Shown: one piece after another, positions 8,038 through 19,322 of the stretch
Position numbering within the stretch: position 1 is the first letter of the stretch
Layout: each line of letters opens with the position of its first letter
Source: Eubacterium brachy ATCC 33089
GTDB taxonomy: Bacteria; Bacillota; Clostridia; Peptostreptococcales; Anaerovoracaceae
Reading direction: 5' to 3'
NCBI GenBank assembly: GCA_000488855.1
Contig: KI535286.1
Span: 84,394-148,393 of the forward strand
DNA: 64,000 bases
Notes under the pieces: generated by a model
The model's input: only the letters and a program-made list of their open reading frames with translations
Told to the model about the DNA's origin: nothing
Databases searched by the model: none
Made by a program: the position numbers and the translations under genes

Positions 8038-10491
8038 TCAATCCGTTTCTTTCTCACTATCTTCCTTTATGACTTTCGTCATCGATATTATATTTGCATC
8101 TTCTTCCACTTTCATAATTTTTACCCCTTGGGTCGCTCTGCCGAATTCTGAGACGTCCTTGGCTTCGATTCTTATTATTATTCCATCGGAATTTATCAAC
8201 AGCACTTCATCATCTTCTTCTACTGTAACCGCTCCTACGAGTTCTCCTGTCTTTGAGAATTTAGACTTATCGTAGGTCAATATTCCCTTTCCGCCTCTTT
8301 CCTGTTTCTTGTAATCCTTCACAGGAGTTCTCTTCCCAAATCCATTCTGCGTAACGACTAAGAGCTTATCTTCTTCGTTGACAAGGCACATTGAAATAAC
8401 TTCATCTCCTTCGCCTAATTTCAACGCCCTTACGCCCATAGCTGCTCTTCCCGTAGCCCTTACGTCTTTTTCGCTGAACCTTATGCTCTTTCCGTGTTTA
8501 GTAACGATTATTATATCGTCATTTCCTGAAGTTTCCTTTATGTCTATCAGCTCATCTCCATCTCTCAAGTTTATGGCGATTAGACCGTTTTTCCTGTTTG
8601 TCTCAAATTCGGATATGGATGTTTTCTTGATGGTTCCCTTCTTGGTAACTCCCAACAGGAATGCATCTTCCGTGAAGTTTTCAATCGGCATCACCGCATT
8701 GATTCTCTCCCTCTGAAGGAGATTCAAGAAGTTCACGGCAGGTGTACCCTTTGCTGTTCTGGTAGCTTCAGGTATTTCGTAAGCCTTGATTTTATACACT
8801 TTACCGAAATTTGTGAAGAACATCAAATAATCGTGTGTAGACGTCATTATCAAGTCCGTAACAAAATCGTTTTCTCTCGTCGTAAGACCTGTGATGCCTT
8901 TACCTCCTCTTTTCTGAGTCTTATAGGTGTCAGCCGGAATCCTCTTCAAATAGCCCAGATGAGTCAAAGTCACTGCAACGTTTTCCTTTTCTATCAAATC
9001 TTCCTCGTCGATTTCCGTGCTGTCTGCTACTATCTTGGTCCTTCTTTCATCTGAATACTTTTCCTTGATTTCCATCATCTCATCTCTTACTACGCCCATC
9101 AGCATCTTCTCATCAGAGAGAAGTGCGTTGTAATAAGTTATCTTTTCCATCAATTCGTTGTATTCGTTTTCGATTTTTTCTCTTTCCAACCCTTGCAATC
9201 TTGCCAATCTCATATCCAAAATCGCCTGCGCCTGTATTTCGGACAAGTCAAAGGTTTCCATAAGCCTCGTTTTGGCATCGCTGTAGGAAGATCTTATTAT
9301 CTTTATTATCTCGTCTATGTTATCCAAGGCTATTCTCAAACCTTCCAGTATGTGAGCCCTCGCTTCAGCTTTATTCAAATCGTACTGAGTTCTGCGAGTC
9401 ATGACATTTTTCTGGTGTTTTAAAAATTCGCTTATGATTTCATATAAGTTTAACACCCTCGGTTGTCCTTCGACCAAAGCTATCATGATCATGCTGTAAG
9501 TATCCTGAAGCTGTGTATGCTTGTACAATCTGTTCAATATAATCTGCGGATTTGCATCTCTCTTTAACTCTATCACTATTCTCATTCCATGTCTGCTGGA
9601 CTCGTCTCTGATAGTTGAAATTCCGTCTATTTTCTTATCTTTTACCAGCATTGCTATCTTTTCAATCAACCTCGCCTTGTTCACCTGAAAAGGAATTTCG
9701 CTGACTACGATTTGCATTCTGCCTTTATTGGTTTCTTCTATTTCAGTTTTCGATCTTACGGTTACTTTTCCCTGACCGGTTCTATACGCTTCCTTGTGGT
9801 TATTTTTGCCTAAAATCATCGCACCTGTAGGAAAATCAGGTCCTTTTACTATTTCGATCAAATCTTCTACAGTCGCTTCTTCGTTTTCAATCATAAAACA
9901 GGCTGCATCTATTACTTCCCCCAAATTATGCGGTGGAATAGATGTAGCCATCCCGACTGCTATACCGTTTGAACCGTTTACCAGTAAGTTCGGAATTTTT
10001 GCAGGTAAAACCGACGGTTCCTTTTCTTCCTCGTCGAAATTCGGTACGAAATCAACCGTTTCCTTTTCTATATCTCTGAGCATCTGCAGAGCGAACGGAG
10101 TCATTCTCGCTTCGGTATAACGCATTGCCGCAGCACCGTCTCCATCTATTGAACCGAAGTTTCCGTGACCGTCTACCAGCATATATCTGGTCGAAAAATC
10201 CTGTGCCATTCTAACCATTGCATCGTAAATAGCCGAGTCTCCGTGAGGGTGATATTTACCCATTACATCACCGACTATACGCGCAGATTTTTTAAAAGGC
10301 TTATCAGGCGTTACACCCAATTGACTCATACCGTAAAGAATCCTTCTGTGAACTGGTTTCAAACCGTCTCTTACATCCGGCAAGGCTCTTCCAACAATTA
10401 CACTCATAGCATAATCTATATAAGATTTTTTCATTTCACTATGAATTTCATGCTGTATCATCTTGCTGTCTTCTTGCATTATATTGCTCAT
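8038..10491 (-). CDS. gyrA: DNA gyrase subunit A
   Basis: Subunit A of type II topoisomerase (817 residues), which cuts and rejoins DNA during negative supercoiling. The catalytic tyrosine is Tyr125 in [10 protein letters not shown]. The quinolone-resistance region reads [10 protein letters not shown] with Ser86 and Asp90, the sensitive form. The GyrA box is QKRGGKGI (near residue 535), and beta-pinwheel repeats fill the C-terminal third. AAGGAT precedes the ATG. It starts 12 bases after gyrB, and the anti-sigma-like gene follows after 9 bases, so supercoiling and the sigma pair share a transcript. Confidence 0.97.
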   Translation of the reverse strand: MSNIMQEDSKMIQHEIHSEMKKSYIDYAMSVIVGRALPDVRDGLKPVHRRILYGMSQLGVTPDKPFKKSARIVGDVMGKYHPHGDSAIYDAMVRMAQDFSTRYMLVDGHGNFGSIDGDGAAAMRYTEARMTPFALQMLRDIEKETVDFVPNFDEEEKEPSVLPAKIPNLLVNGSNGIAVGMATSIPPHNLGEVIDAACFMIENEEATVEDLIEIVKGPDFPTGAMILGKNNHKEAYRTGQGKVTVRSKTEIEETNKGRMQIVVSEIPFQVNKARLIEKIAMLVKDKKIDGISTIRDESSRHGMRIVIELKRDANPQIILNRLYKHTQLQDTYSMIMIALVEGQPRVLNLYEIISEFLKHQKNVMTRRTQYDLNKAEARAHILEGLRIALDNIDEIIKIIRSSYSDAKTRLMETFDLSEIQAQAILDMRLARLQGLEREKIENEYNELMEKITYYNALLSDEKMLMGVVRDEMMEIKEKYSDERRTKIVADSTEIDEEDLIEKENVAVTLTHLGYLKRIPADTYKTQKRGGKGITGLTTRENDFVTDLIMTSTHDYLMFFTNFGKVYKIKAYEIPEATRTAKGTPAVNFLNLLQRERINAVMPIENFTEDAFLLGVTKKGTIKKTSISEFETNRKNGLIAINLRDGDELIDIKETSGNDDIIIVTKHGKSIRFSEKDVRATGRAAMGVRALKLGEGDEVISMCLVNEEDKLLVVTQNGFGKRTPVKDYKKQERGGKGILTYDKSKFSKTGELVGAVTVEEDDEVLLINSDGIIIRIEAKDVSEFGRATQGVKIMKVEEDANIISMTKVIKEDSEKETD

Positions 10492-10503
10492 TTCATACCA
10501 TCC

Positions 10504-12459
<1,956 letters not shown>

Positions 12460-12482
12460 TTACATACTTTAACGTGCCTTTC

Positions 12483-12511
12483 ATTATACCACTTTTTTCT
12501 TTTTTTATCAA
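12483..12511 (-). promoter_or_regulatory. Promoter of the gyrB-gyrA-anti-sigma-sigma operon
   Basis: Read on the minus strand: TTGATA (12511-12506), 17 bases, TATAAT (12488-12483), with about 38 bases to the gyrB start. Confidence 0.8.
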
Positions 12512-12532
12512 ATTTCAGCAGTGTGATACACC

Positions 12533-12555
12533 GTTGATTTTGTTTTAAAATCAAC
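12533..12555. repeat. Hairpin upstream of the gyrB promoter
   Basis: Perfect 9-base arms GTTGATTTT and AAAATCAAC with a five-base loop. It lies 22 bases upstream of the gyrB -35 box on the minus strand; it could be a protein-binding site or a weak terminator. Confidence 0.5.
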
Positions 12556-12570
12556 CCTTTTAAAACAAAA

Positions 12571-12608
12571 ATCCATATGATTTACTGTGTACAACAAATC
12601 ATATGGAT
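12571..12608. repeat. Perfect 13-base inverted repeat between recF and gyrB
   Basis: ATCCATATGATTT and its exact complement are separated by 12 bases. On the minus strand it is followed by TTTTTGTTTT, so it can act as a second terminator for recF; the AT-rich symmetric arms also fit an operator. Apart from these hairpins, the terminator at 12677-12711 and the gyrB promoter, I see nothing else in 12445-12760. Confidence 0.55.
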
Positions 12609-12676
12609 AGGTCAGTATAATAAATTAGTTTACCAAAGAACTTAACTAATGTTTTGAAGCAAGTTTTATATTTCTA

Positions 12677-12711
12677 AATAAAAACAACAAACCGCCCATT
12701 AAACGGGTGGC
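12677..12711 (-). terminator. Terminator downstream of recF
   Basis: On the minus strand the stem CCACCCG...TGGGCGG (complement of 12692-12710) is followed by a T-rich run, TTTGTTGTTTTTATT. It lies 50 bases after the recF stop codon. Confidence 0.65.
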
Positions 12712-12760
12712 TGTGATTTTGTAGAAGTTAGAACTTATTTTTAAAATGTTCATGGCATTT

Positions 12761-13903
12761 TCACTTTACCAACCCATTGTTTATATATATGGTCTTTCCC
12801 TTGGGCAAATTGTCCATGACTCTTTTATTTATATCCGTAGTCGTCAGAAAGATTTGAATATCTTTTATGGAATTTACCAGGTATCTCTGCCTTTCATAGT
12901 CCAGCTCGCTCATGACATCGTCCAGTAAAAGTATTGGATTTTCATTTTTTTCTTCTCTGATCAGCTGTATTTCCGCCAATTTCAACGATAGGGAAGCCGT
13001 TCGCTGCTGACCCTGAGATCCGAATTTTCTCGCATCTATTCCATTTATCAAAACTGCTAAATCATCCTTGTGAGGTCCTCTTGTGGAGCTTCTCCTCATA
13101 ATATCCTCATCAATTGTTCCCTTTAAAATTTCGTAATATTTTTCGTTTATTTTTTTACTTAATATATTTTTATTTCCGATATCGCAATTGCATTTTTCAC
13201 TGTATAAATATTTATAATCTATTTGAACATCAGACTTATATATTACTTTTATTTCTTCTTTTTTATTTGTTATATCCCTGTGAATTTCTCTACTTATCTT
13301 TTCCAATCTATCTATAAAATCTATCCTGTATTCAATTATTTTGCTTCCGTATTCTACAAGCTGTTCATTAAAAACATCAACGACATTTCTTCTTATATTT
13401 TTTTCCTTTAAATACTTGTTCTTATTTGTCAAAACTCTCTTATATTTTGAAAGATAGTTAAAATATATGGGTTTTAACTGAGATAATTCTCTATCTATAA
13501 AATTTCTTCTCTTTGAAGGCTCATCTTTTATTATTGAAAGATCTTCCGGAGAGAATATAACTGTTATTATATTATCCATCAGCTTTGATATTTTTTTGAG
13601 GTTTTCACCATCTAAATTTACAGCTTTTCTTCCGTTTAATCCGTATGCTATTTCCATAAACAGATCGTAGTCATCTTTCACATATTCCGCTCTTATCCTT
13701 GAAAATTCACTGTTAAATTTGATCAGCTCCCTATCTTTTGAAGTTCTGAAAGATTTTCCCATAGAAAGAATATATATCGATTCGAGTAAATTGGTTTTAC
13801 CCTGTGCATTATCCCCCAGAACAATGTTAACTCCTCTGTCGAATTCGATATATGCGCTATGATAATTTCTATAATTTTCCAATTTTATATTCTTGATATA
13901 CAT
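12761..13903 (-). CDS. recF: DNA replication and repair protein RecF
   Basis: SMC-like ATPase of 380 residues that loads RecA at gapped DNA. Walker A is GDNAQGKTNLLESIY near the start, the ABC signature region is FGSQGQQRTASLSLKLAE, and Walker B is LLLDDVMSELD. The frame can be read from a TTG at 13918, but the ATG at 13903 begins the typical MYIKNIKLENYRNY, so I start there; its ribosome site is weak (GGA). It lies 84 bases after dnaN. Many Firmicutes have the small S4-domain gene yaaA between dnaN and recF; it is absent here. Confidence 0.95.
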   Translation of the reverse strand: MYIKNIKLENYRNYHSAYIEFDRGVNIVLGDNAQGKTNLLESIYILSMGKSFRTSKDRELIKFNSEFSRIRAEYVKDDYDLFMEIAYGLNGRKAVNLDGENLKKISKLMDNIITVIFSPEDLSIIKDEPSKRRNFIDRELSQLKPIYFNYLSKYKRVLTNKNKYLKEKNIRRNVVDVFNEQLVEYGSKIIEYRIDFIDRLEKISREIHRDITNKKEEIKVIYKSDVQIDYKYLYSEKCNCDIGNKNILSKKINEKYYEILKGTIDEDIMRRSSTRGPHKDDLAVLINGIDARKFGSQGQQRTASLSLKLAEIQLIREEKNENPILLLDDVMSELDYERQRYLVNSIKDIQIFLTTTDINKRVMDNLPKGKTIYINNGLVK

Positions 13904-13987
13904 TTTATAAAATTCCAATATATTTTATTTTTATATAGTATTAAAATTTTATTTCACGCCTATGATAATTTTTTCTTTAACCTCATT

Positions 13988-15094
13988 TTAAGGAATTCTC
14001 ACAGGCAGTATCAAATACTCATAATTATCGCCTTTTACAGGTTTTATTGAACAAGGCGCCAAAGAATTTTTAAATTCTATGCTGATTTCTTCGTCATCCA
14101 AGACCTTGAGAACGTCCAATATGTATTTTGAATTGAATCCTATTTCAATATTATCGCCCTCTTTTTTAACTATCAACTCTTCTTTCACGGAACCTTCATC
14201 AGATCTCGAATTTATAGTTAACAGATTTCCATCTATGGTGCACTTAATCAAATTGTTCTTTCCTTCTTTAGCCATCAGAGAAGCTCTTTCTATTGACTGC
14301 ATCAGAAATTTTCTATCAACCTTCATCCTCGTGTTGCAATCTTTAGGCAAAATATCTTTATACTTTATGAACTCGCCTTCCATTAGTCTTATGGAAACTT
14401 TTGTTTTATCCAAAAGTATCAAAGCCTCTTTAGAGCCTATTATCAATTCCACATCTTCATCGATATCTGATTCGGATAACAATTTCAACACTTCTGAAAG
14501 CGTTTTCGCATGAATTATGATATCGTTTAAATTCTCGTTTTTCATATCTTCCTTGTAAACCGAAATTCTAAATCCATCTACGGATATCATTCTTATATCA
14601 TTTTGATTTATCTCTATTAACTCTCCAACTAGAACTCCTTTACTCTCATCGATGCTGGCAGAAAAATTAGTTCTCCTGATCATATTTTTTAGTATTTCCT
14701 TTTCTATTGAAAGTTTATTGGCATTTTCTTCTACGATGTTCATAACAGGAAAATTTTCACCGGACTGTCCTACAATTTGAAATTCACTGCTGTCAGTTTT
14801 AATATTTACGTTGTTTTCACCCACTTTTTCCATGTAGATATTTCCGTTTGGGAGCTTCCTTATTATTTCCACAAACAACTTGGAATTTGCAACTACATTA
14901 CCGTTCTCTTCAACAACAGCATCTATTTTTGTCTCTATGCTCATATCCAAATCGGACGCTCTCAAAATCAAATGGTTATCTTCTGCTATTATAAGTATTC
15001 CTTTTAAAACAGGTATAGTAGTTCTAACCGTAATGGCTTTCGAAACTATGTTCAACGCTCTGTTCAATTCTTGCTGATTACAGTAAAATTTCAT
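13988..15094 (-). CDS. dnaN: DNA polymerase III sliding clamp (beta subunit)
   Basis: Beta clamp of 368 residues, three repeated clamp domains, from MKFYCNQQELNRALNIVSKAI to the C-terminal YLILPVRIP. It tethers polymerase to DNA and recruits repair and initiation-control proteins. AGGAG precedes the ATG. It lies 181 bases after dnaA; the spacer carries DnaA boxes. Confidence 0.97.
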   Translation of the reverse strand: MKFYCNQQELNRALNIVSKAITVRTTIPVLKGILIIAEDNHLILRASDLDMSIETKIDAVVEENGNVVANSKLFVEIIRKLPNGNIYMEKVGENNVNIKTDSSEFQIVGQSGENFPVMNIVEENANKLSIEKEILKNMIRRTNFSASIDESKGVLVGELIEINQNDIRMISVDGFRISVYKEDMKNENLNDIIIHAKTLSEVLKLLSESDIDEDVELIIGSKEALILLDKTKVSIRLMEGEFIKYKDILPKDCNTRMKVDRKFLMQSIERASLMAKEGKNNLIKCTIDGNLLTINSRSDEGSVKEELIVKKEGDNIEIGFNSKYILDVLKVLDDEEISIEFKNSLAPCSIKPVKGDNYEYLILPVRIP

Positions 15095-15165
15095 AATTAA
15101 ATCTCCTCGTTTTGCTCATTTTTATTATATATTTTATTATTAGTACTATTATGTTCTGTTGATAA

Positions 15166-15249
15166 TGTGGAAAACTGTTCATATATATTGAAATTTCAAT
15201 AAGTATTGTATGTGGAAAAGCTGTTAATAACTTTTAAAAGTTATCCACA
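15166..15249. other. DnaA-box cluster between dnaA and dnaN
   Basis: One perfect box TTATCCACA at 15241-15249 and two near-boxes TGTGGAAAA (complement TTTTCCACA) at 15166-15174 and 15211-15219. With the main cluster upstream of dnaA this makes a bipartite arrangement like that of Bacillus subtilis, or a site through which DnaA limits its own operon. Confidence 0.65.
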
Positions 15250-15275
15250 CTTTCAACAGCAATCAGTATATTTTT

Positions 15276-16634
15276 TTAGATTTTAATTTTGTTTATCAGT
15301 TCGTTTACATTGTGTTTTGTGCTTTCATTATTTTGAAGTTCTTCATTTATCTTGTTGTATGCATGCATCATAGTGGTGTGATCTCTTCCTCCAAAATACT
15401 CTCCGATGCTCGGAAATGATAAATCAGTCAGTTCCCTGGAAAGAAAAACTGCTATTTGTCTCGGATATGCAATGTCACGAGATCTTTTTTTACTTTCTAT
15501 ATCTCTCGTAGAAATACCGTAGTATTCGCATACTATTTTCTTTATTCCCTCAACATCAATGCTTGTATTTGCATCTTTAAAAAGATAATTAGCTCTTTCT
15601 CTAACCAATTCGGGAGTTATGTCCGTTCCCATGAATTGTGAGATATTGAGTATATTTGTAAAAGTGCTTTCTAAAATTCTAACGCTTCCGTCAACTCCGC
15701 TCGCTATCATATTCAGCACGCTTTTTAGATCTGCAGTCAATTCCAAACCCGCTTCCTCAGCTTTTTTTTCGAGTATAGCCAATCTGGTTTCGTATTCAGG
15801 TTTTTTTATTTCAGCTATTATTTTCCAACCGAATCTCTGCTTTAACCTCTGAGATATTTCAAGTTCGCTGGGAGGTCTGTCACTTGACAGAACAATCTGC
15901 TTATTGTTATCGTGTAGGGCATTAAATGTGTTGAAAACTTCCTCTTGAGTTTGAGCTTTCTTGGCGAAAAACTGTACATCATCAAGCAACAATATATCCA
16001 TAGATCTGTATTTGTTTCTAAATTCATCAATTTTATTGTTTTTTGTGGCACTTATGAATTCATTTGTGAACATTTCACTGGTAACGTAGAGAATTTTTTT
16101 ATTTTTACTGTTTTTCAGTATGTAAAGCGCTATGGAATGCATCAGATGAGTTTTTCCGAGCCCCGGTTCGCTATATAGATACAGTGGATTATAATTTACG
16201 GTTGCCGGATTTTCAGCTACTGCAAGAGACGCTGCATGAGCGTATTCATTATTCGGACCTACGACAAAGTTTTCGAAAGTATTTCTCGTGCTGATTATTT
16301 TCTCTTCATCAAATATTTCGTTTACAGTTGATGTAGTCGAAACAGGCACTTCCTCCACGAGAGATTCACCAACATTTGCACCGGATCCGTCGATGAAATT
16401 TATCCTTACTTTTTTATCGAAAACCGCTTCCAAAGATTCGGAAAGCAGCTTTAGATATCTTTCTAAAATTTGTTCTTTTGCTATCTCTTTGTAATAGTAT
16501 AGATATAAAGTATCGGTATTTTCATCAAATTCTTTGAAGTCAACCTTGGAAAACCACGTTCTGAAGGCTATCTGATTCATATTCTCTTTAAGAAGTATTA
16601 AAGAATCTTCCCAAAATTGTCTGTAATTATTCAT
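15276..16634 (-). CDS. dnaA: Chromosomal replication initiator DnaA
   Basis: Replication initiator of 452 residues. Domain I (about 1-85) binds helicase-loading partners and is followed by a short linker. The AAA+ domain starts at the FVVGPNNEYAHAAS box, with Walker A SEPGLGKTH and Walker B ILLLDDVQFF. Domain IV carries the DNA-binding signature GGRDHTTMMHAYNKI. The start is the first ATG of the frame, with AGAGGA upstream. It heads the minus-strand arm of the origin. Confidence 0.97.
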   Translation of the reverse strand: MNNYRQFWEDSLILLKENMNQIAFRTWFSKVDFKEFDENTDTLYLYYYKEIAKEQILERYLKLLSESLEAVFDKKVRINFIDGSGANVGESLVEEVPVSTTSTVNEIFDEEKIISTRNTFENFVVGPNNEYAHAASLAVAENPATVNYNPLYLYSEPGLGKTHLMHSIALYILKNSKNKKILYVTSEMFTNEFISATKNNKIDEFRNKYRSMDILLLDDVQFFAKKAQTQEEVFNTFNALHDNNKQIVLSSDRPPSELEISQRLKQRFGWKIIAEIKKPEYETRLAILEKKAEEAGLELTADLKSVLNMIASGVDGSVRILESTFTNILNISQFMGTDITPELVRERANYLFKDANTSIDVEGIKKIVCEYYGISTRDIESKKRSRDIAYPRQIAVFLSRELTDLSFPSIGEYFGGRDHTTMMHAYNKINEELQNNESTKHNVNELINKIKI

Positions 16635-16746
16635 CTAGCAATGTCCTCTCAAATAAATTTAGCCAAATTTTCAATACAATATATTGAGTTGAAATTTTAC
16701 CGAAAGTAATAGAAAATAAGGCTGTATAAATATAATAACAGCAAAG

Positions 16747-16860
16747 TTATCCACAAGCAAGGAGTAAAAATAAAATTTAAAAATGTGGAAAAGTAAAAAG
16801 TTATCCACAAACTGTGGATAAAGTTGTTGACAATATTAACAGGTATACAATATATTGATA
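16747..16860. other. oriC: Chromosomal replication origin (oriC) core
   Basis: Perfect DnaA boxes TTATCCACA at 16747-16755 and 16801-16809 and an inverted one at 16813-16821, plus a near-box TGTGGAAAA at 16784-16792. AT-rich sequence on both sides would supply the unwinding element. The site lies between divergent dnaA and rpmH, and gene direction switches here, as expected at an origin. The whole spacer 16635-17041 holds no gene. Confidence 0.9.
16827..16856 (+). promoter_or_regulatory. Possible upstream rpmH promoter inside oriC
   Basis: TTGACA at 16827-16832, 18 bases, TATATT at 16851-16856. It begins 6 bases after the last DnaA box, so DnaA binding would be expected to affect it. Confidence 0.45.
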
Positions 16861-16928
16861 AAATTTAAAGGCCATACACATGTATCAAAAAAATAATGGA
16901 TATAATGAGCATAATATGTCTAAAAACA

Positions 16929-16958
16929 TTGACTTTTATAAGCGTTTAAAAGTATAAT
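16929..16958 (+). promoter_or_regulatory. Promoter of the rpmH-rnpA-yidD-yidC-khpB operon
   Basis: TTGACT at 16929-16934, 18 bases, TATAAT at 16953-16958, 84 bases before rpmH. Confidence 0.7.
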
Positions 16959-17041
16959 TTAAAGGCTATGTACTCAAATTGTAATTTAGATTGAGACATA
17001 AAATAATTTATATTTAGATTTAATTATGGAGGTATACTAAA

Positions 17042-17176
17042 ATGAAGATGACTTATCAACCGAAGAGAAGACAGAGAAAAAAGGAACATGGTTTCAGAAA
17101 GAGAATGAAGACTAAAAACGGAAGAAACATCCTGAAGAGAAGAAGAGCAAGAGGAAGAAAATCGCTTACAGCTTAG
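17042..17176 (+). CDS. rpmH: 50S ribosomal protein L34
   Basis: Ribosomal protein L34, 44 residues, starting [18 protein letters not shown] and ending GRKSLTA, the usual family pattern of basic residues. GGAGG lies ahead of the ATG. First gene on the plus-strand side of the origin, followed by rnpA after 17 bases. Confidence 0.97.
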   Translation: MKMTYQPKRRQRKKEHGFRKRMKTKNGRNILKRRRARGRKSLTA

Positions 17177-17193
17177 TTGTGTGACGAGATGTT

Positions 17194-17538
17194 ATGGTTA
17201 TCAGAGAAGTATTGAGCGGTAAGAAAAATTTCAGTTTAGTCTACAATAAGGGAAAATCTGTAGGAGATAGATACGTTGTTGTTTTTTATAAAAAAAATGA
17301 TACAGGAAGCTGCAGATTGGCATTTTTGGCAAGCAAAAAAGTTGGAAATGCAGTTAAAAGAAATAGAGCGAGACGTCTCATGAAAGAAGGTTTCAGAAAT
17401 TTAAAGGATATGAACCTTGATGGATATGACATAATTTTTGTCGCAAGAAATACGATTGATAATAAAAAGTGCCGTGATGTTGAAAAATCGATGTTATCAG
17501 CACTTAAAAGGACTGCAATAATAAAAGGAAAACAATAG
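17194..17538 (+). CDS. rnpA: Ribonuclease P protein component
   Basis: Protein cofactor (114 residues) of the RNA enzyme that trims tRNA 5' ends. The RNR motif region is visible as KVGNAVKRNRARRLMKEGFR at about residues 49-68, with NFSLVYNKGKS near the start and GYDIIFVARN toward the end. The ribosome site is weak. Placement after rpmH is universal. The RNA partner gene rnpB is not in this window. Confidence 0.95.
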   Translation: MVIREVLSGKKNFSLVYNKGKSVGDRYVVVFYKKNDTGSCRLAFLASKKVGNAVKRNRARRLMKEGFRNLKDMNLDGYDIIFVARNTIDNKKCRDVEKSMLSALKRTAIIKGKQ

Positions 17539-17562
17539 ATAGTAAGGGTGGAAGGTGATATA

Positions 17563-17772
17563 TTGAAGTACATATTGATATTTTTTATAAAGATATATCA
17601 GAAGTTAATATCTCCATTTTTACCTAAAAATTGCAGATTTTACCCTACATGCTCTCAGTACTTTATACAGGCATTGAGAAAGTATGGTTTTTTTAAGGGT
17701 AGTTATTTAGGAATTAAAAGGATATTGAAATGTCATCCTTTTAATCCGGGAGGTCACGATCCGGTGCCTTAA
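17563..17772 (+). CDS. yidD: Membrane protein insertion efficiency factor YidD
   Basis: Small protein of 69 residues with the YidD signature [45 protein letters not shown]. It is a membrane-associated helper of YidC-dependent insertion. The frame could start with GTG at 17548, but AGGTGAT lies just ahead of the TTG at 17563, which begins with the usual amphipathic helix, so I use that start. It sits between rnpA and yidC as normal. Confidence 0.9.
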   Translation: MKYILIFFIKIYQKLISPFLPKNCRFYPTCSQYFIQALRKYGFFKGSYLGIKRILKCHPFNPGGHDPVP

Positions 17773-17786
17773 AAATGGAGGAATAA

Positions 17787-18491
17787 ATGAACACAATAAT
17801 AGGAATATTTGCAAAACCTCTTGGTTATTTACTTGTTGCATTGCATAACATAATAGGTAACTATGGAATTTCTCTCATAATACTCACTACAATAGTGAAA
17901 GTTTGTCTTTACCCGCTTTACATAAAGCAGATGAAATCGACGATAGGAGCTTCTGCGATAAGCGGTAAAATCAAGCAAATTAGACAGAAGTACGCAAATG
18001 ACAAAGAGACGATGAATATTAAAATTCAGGAATTGTATAAACAGGAAGGAGTAAATCCTGCGGGAGGATGCTTGCCTGCACTCATACAGATGCCTATTTT
18101 ATTCGCTTTATTTGCATTGTTGAGAGATCCGTTGTCATATATAAAGGACAACACTATTTTGATAGCTTCTCATGAATCGTTTTTATGGATGGCTGACTTG
18201 AGTCATCCGGATAAGTGGATTTTACCTATATTGGCAGGTATAGCAACATATATTTCTTTTTCCATATCTCAGCAGAGTACACCTCAGATGTCTGAGATGG
18301 GTGGAATGATGAAAGCGACTAAGTACGTGTTCCCTATGATGATAGTTCTATTGGGAAGAAGTTATCCGGCAGGGCTGTCAATATATTGGTTCTTTGGTCA
18401 ATTTCTACAAATTTTCTTTAATTTACACATAAATAAATTGAGAAAGAAGGCGGAATTGGAGAGAAGCAAGGGAAGGAAAGGAAATAGATGA
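17787..18491 (+). CDS. yidC: Membrane protein insertase YidC
   Basis: Insertase of 234 residues with about five membrane segments. The conserved core is seen in GNYGISLIILTTIVKVCLYPLYIKQM, with the buried Lys of TTIVKV in place of the usual groove Arg, and later in NPAGGCLPALIQMPILFALFALLR. No lipoprotein signal is seen, unlike Bacillus SpoIIIJ. The C-terminus is short and basic. GGAGG precedes the ATG. The stop codon overlaps the khpB start. Confidence 0.94.
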   Translation: MNTIIGIFAKPLGYLLVALHNIIGNYGISLIILTTIVKVCLYPLYIKQMKSTIGASAISGKIKQIRQKYANDKETMNIKIQELYKQEGVNPAGGCLPALIQMPILFALFALLRDPLSYIKDNTILIASHESFLWMADLSHPDKWILPILAGIATYISFSISQQSTPQMSEMGGMMKATKYVFPMMIVLLGRSYPAGLSIYWFFGQFLQIFFNLHINKLRKKAELERSKGRKGNR

Positions 18492-19276
18492 TGGTTTTTT
18501 CAGAAAAATGGGGAAAAGATATTGAAACCGCGAAAAAACTTGCATTACAGGAACTCAAAGTTTCCGAAGATGATGTAAAGGTTACCGTTTTAGAAGAGCC
18601 TTCAAAGGGCTTTCTGGGTATAGGCTCAAAATTAGCACTAGTGAGAGTTGAAGTAATTGAAAAAAATGAATCCGAAATTTCAAAGATGACTGAATATAAA
18701 ATGGAAGAATCTAACGATGACGGTAAAGTCAATTCGAAGATCGGTTCAGAAAATGCGGTAGAAAGTAAAACAGATGGAAATGAGCTAAATAACAGTTCCA
18801 CTGTTGAAATTACCGGAGACGGTGTAGAAGATGAAGACGTTAAACTGGTCCTCGAATTCTTGCAGGAAACTACTGCAAAAATGGGAATATCTTTAGATTT
18901 TAAGGTCAATGTAAAGGATTTGGAAATAAATGTTAACATATCGGGAAAAGATGCGGGAACTATAATAGGAAAACGTGGACAGACGCTGGATGCTATACAG
19001 TATTTGACCAGTCTCGTAGTTAACAAAAATAAAAGCGAGTACATCAGGGTGGTTTTGGATGCTGAGAATTATCGACTTAAGAGAGAAAAGACCCTCGAAA
19101 AATTGGCTCATAAATTGGCGGATAAAGTGGTTAGGACAGGTAGAAATATAAAACTTGAACCTATGAATCCTTATGAAAGAATGATTATTCATTCTGCATT
19201 ACAAGGAAATGATAAAGTTTTGACCAGAAGTGAGGGTGAGGATCCTTACAGAAGGATTGTAATTGAGTTAAAATAG
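18488..19276 (+). CDS. khpB: RNA-binding protein KhpB (Jag)
   Basis: Protein of 262 residues with three parts: a Jag-N domain at about 1-55 (WGKDIETAKKLALQELKV...KGFLGIGSKLALVRVEV), an acidic linker at about 56-115, a KH domain with IIGKRGQTLDAIQYLTSLVVNK, and a C-terminal R3H domain (PYERMIIHSALQ, EDPYRRIVIELK). It binds RNA and in Firmicutes affects cell elongation and division. It overlaps yidC by four bases. A terminator follows, closing the operon. Confidence 0.93.
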   Translation: MMVFSEKWGKDIETAKKLALQELKVSEDDVKVTVLEEPSKGFLGIGSKLALVRVEVIEKNESEISKMTEYKMEESNDDGKVNSKIGSENAVESKTDGNELNNSSTVEITGDGVEDEDVKLVLEFLQETTAKMGISLDFKVNVKDLEINVNISGKDAGTIIGKRGQTLDAIQYLTSLVVNKNKSEYIRVVLDAENYRLKREKTLEKLAHKLADKVVRTGRNIKLEPMNPYERMIIHSALQGNDKVLTRSEGEDPYRRIVIELK

Positions 19277-19281
19277 AATTT

Positions 19282-19303
19282 GCCCGTGATTTCACGGGCT
19301 TTT
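19282..19303 (+). terminator. Terminator after khpB
   Basis: Stem GCCCGTGA / TCACGGGC with a minimal loop, followed by TTTT. Confidence 0.75.
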
Positions 19304-19322
19304 AAATTATATGAGGTAAGAT

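Noticed and set aside
13919-13987. S4-domain gene yaaA between dnaN and recF
   Set aside because: The gap is too short and has no start with an open frame of sufficient length.
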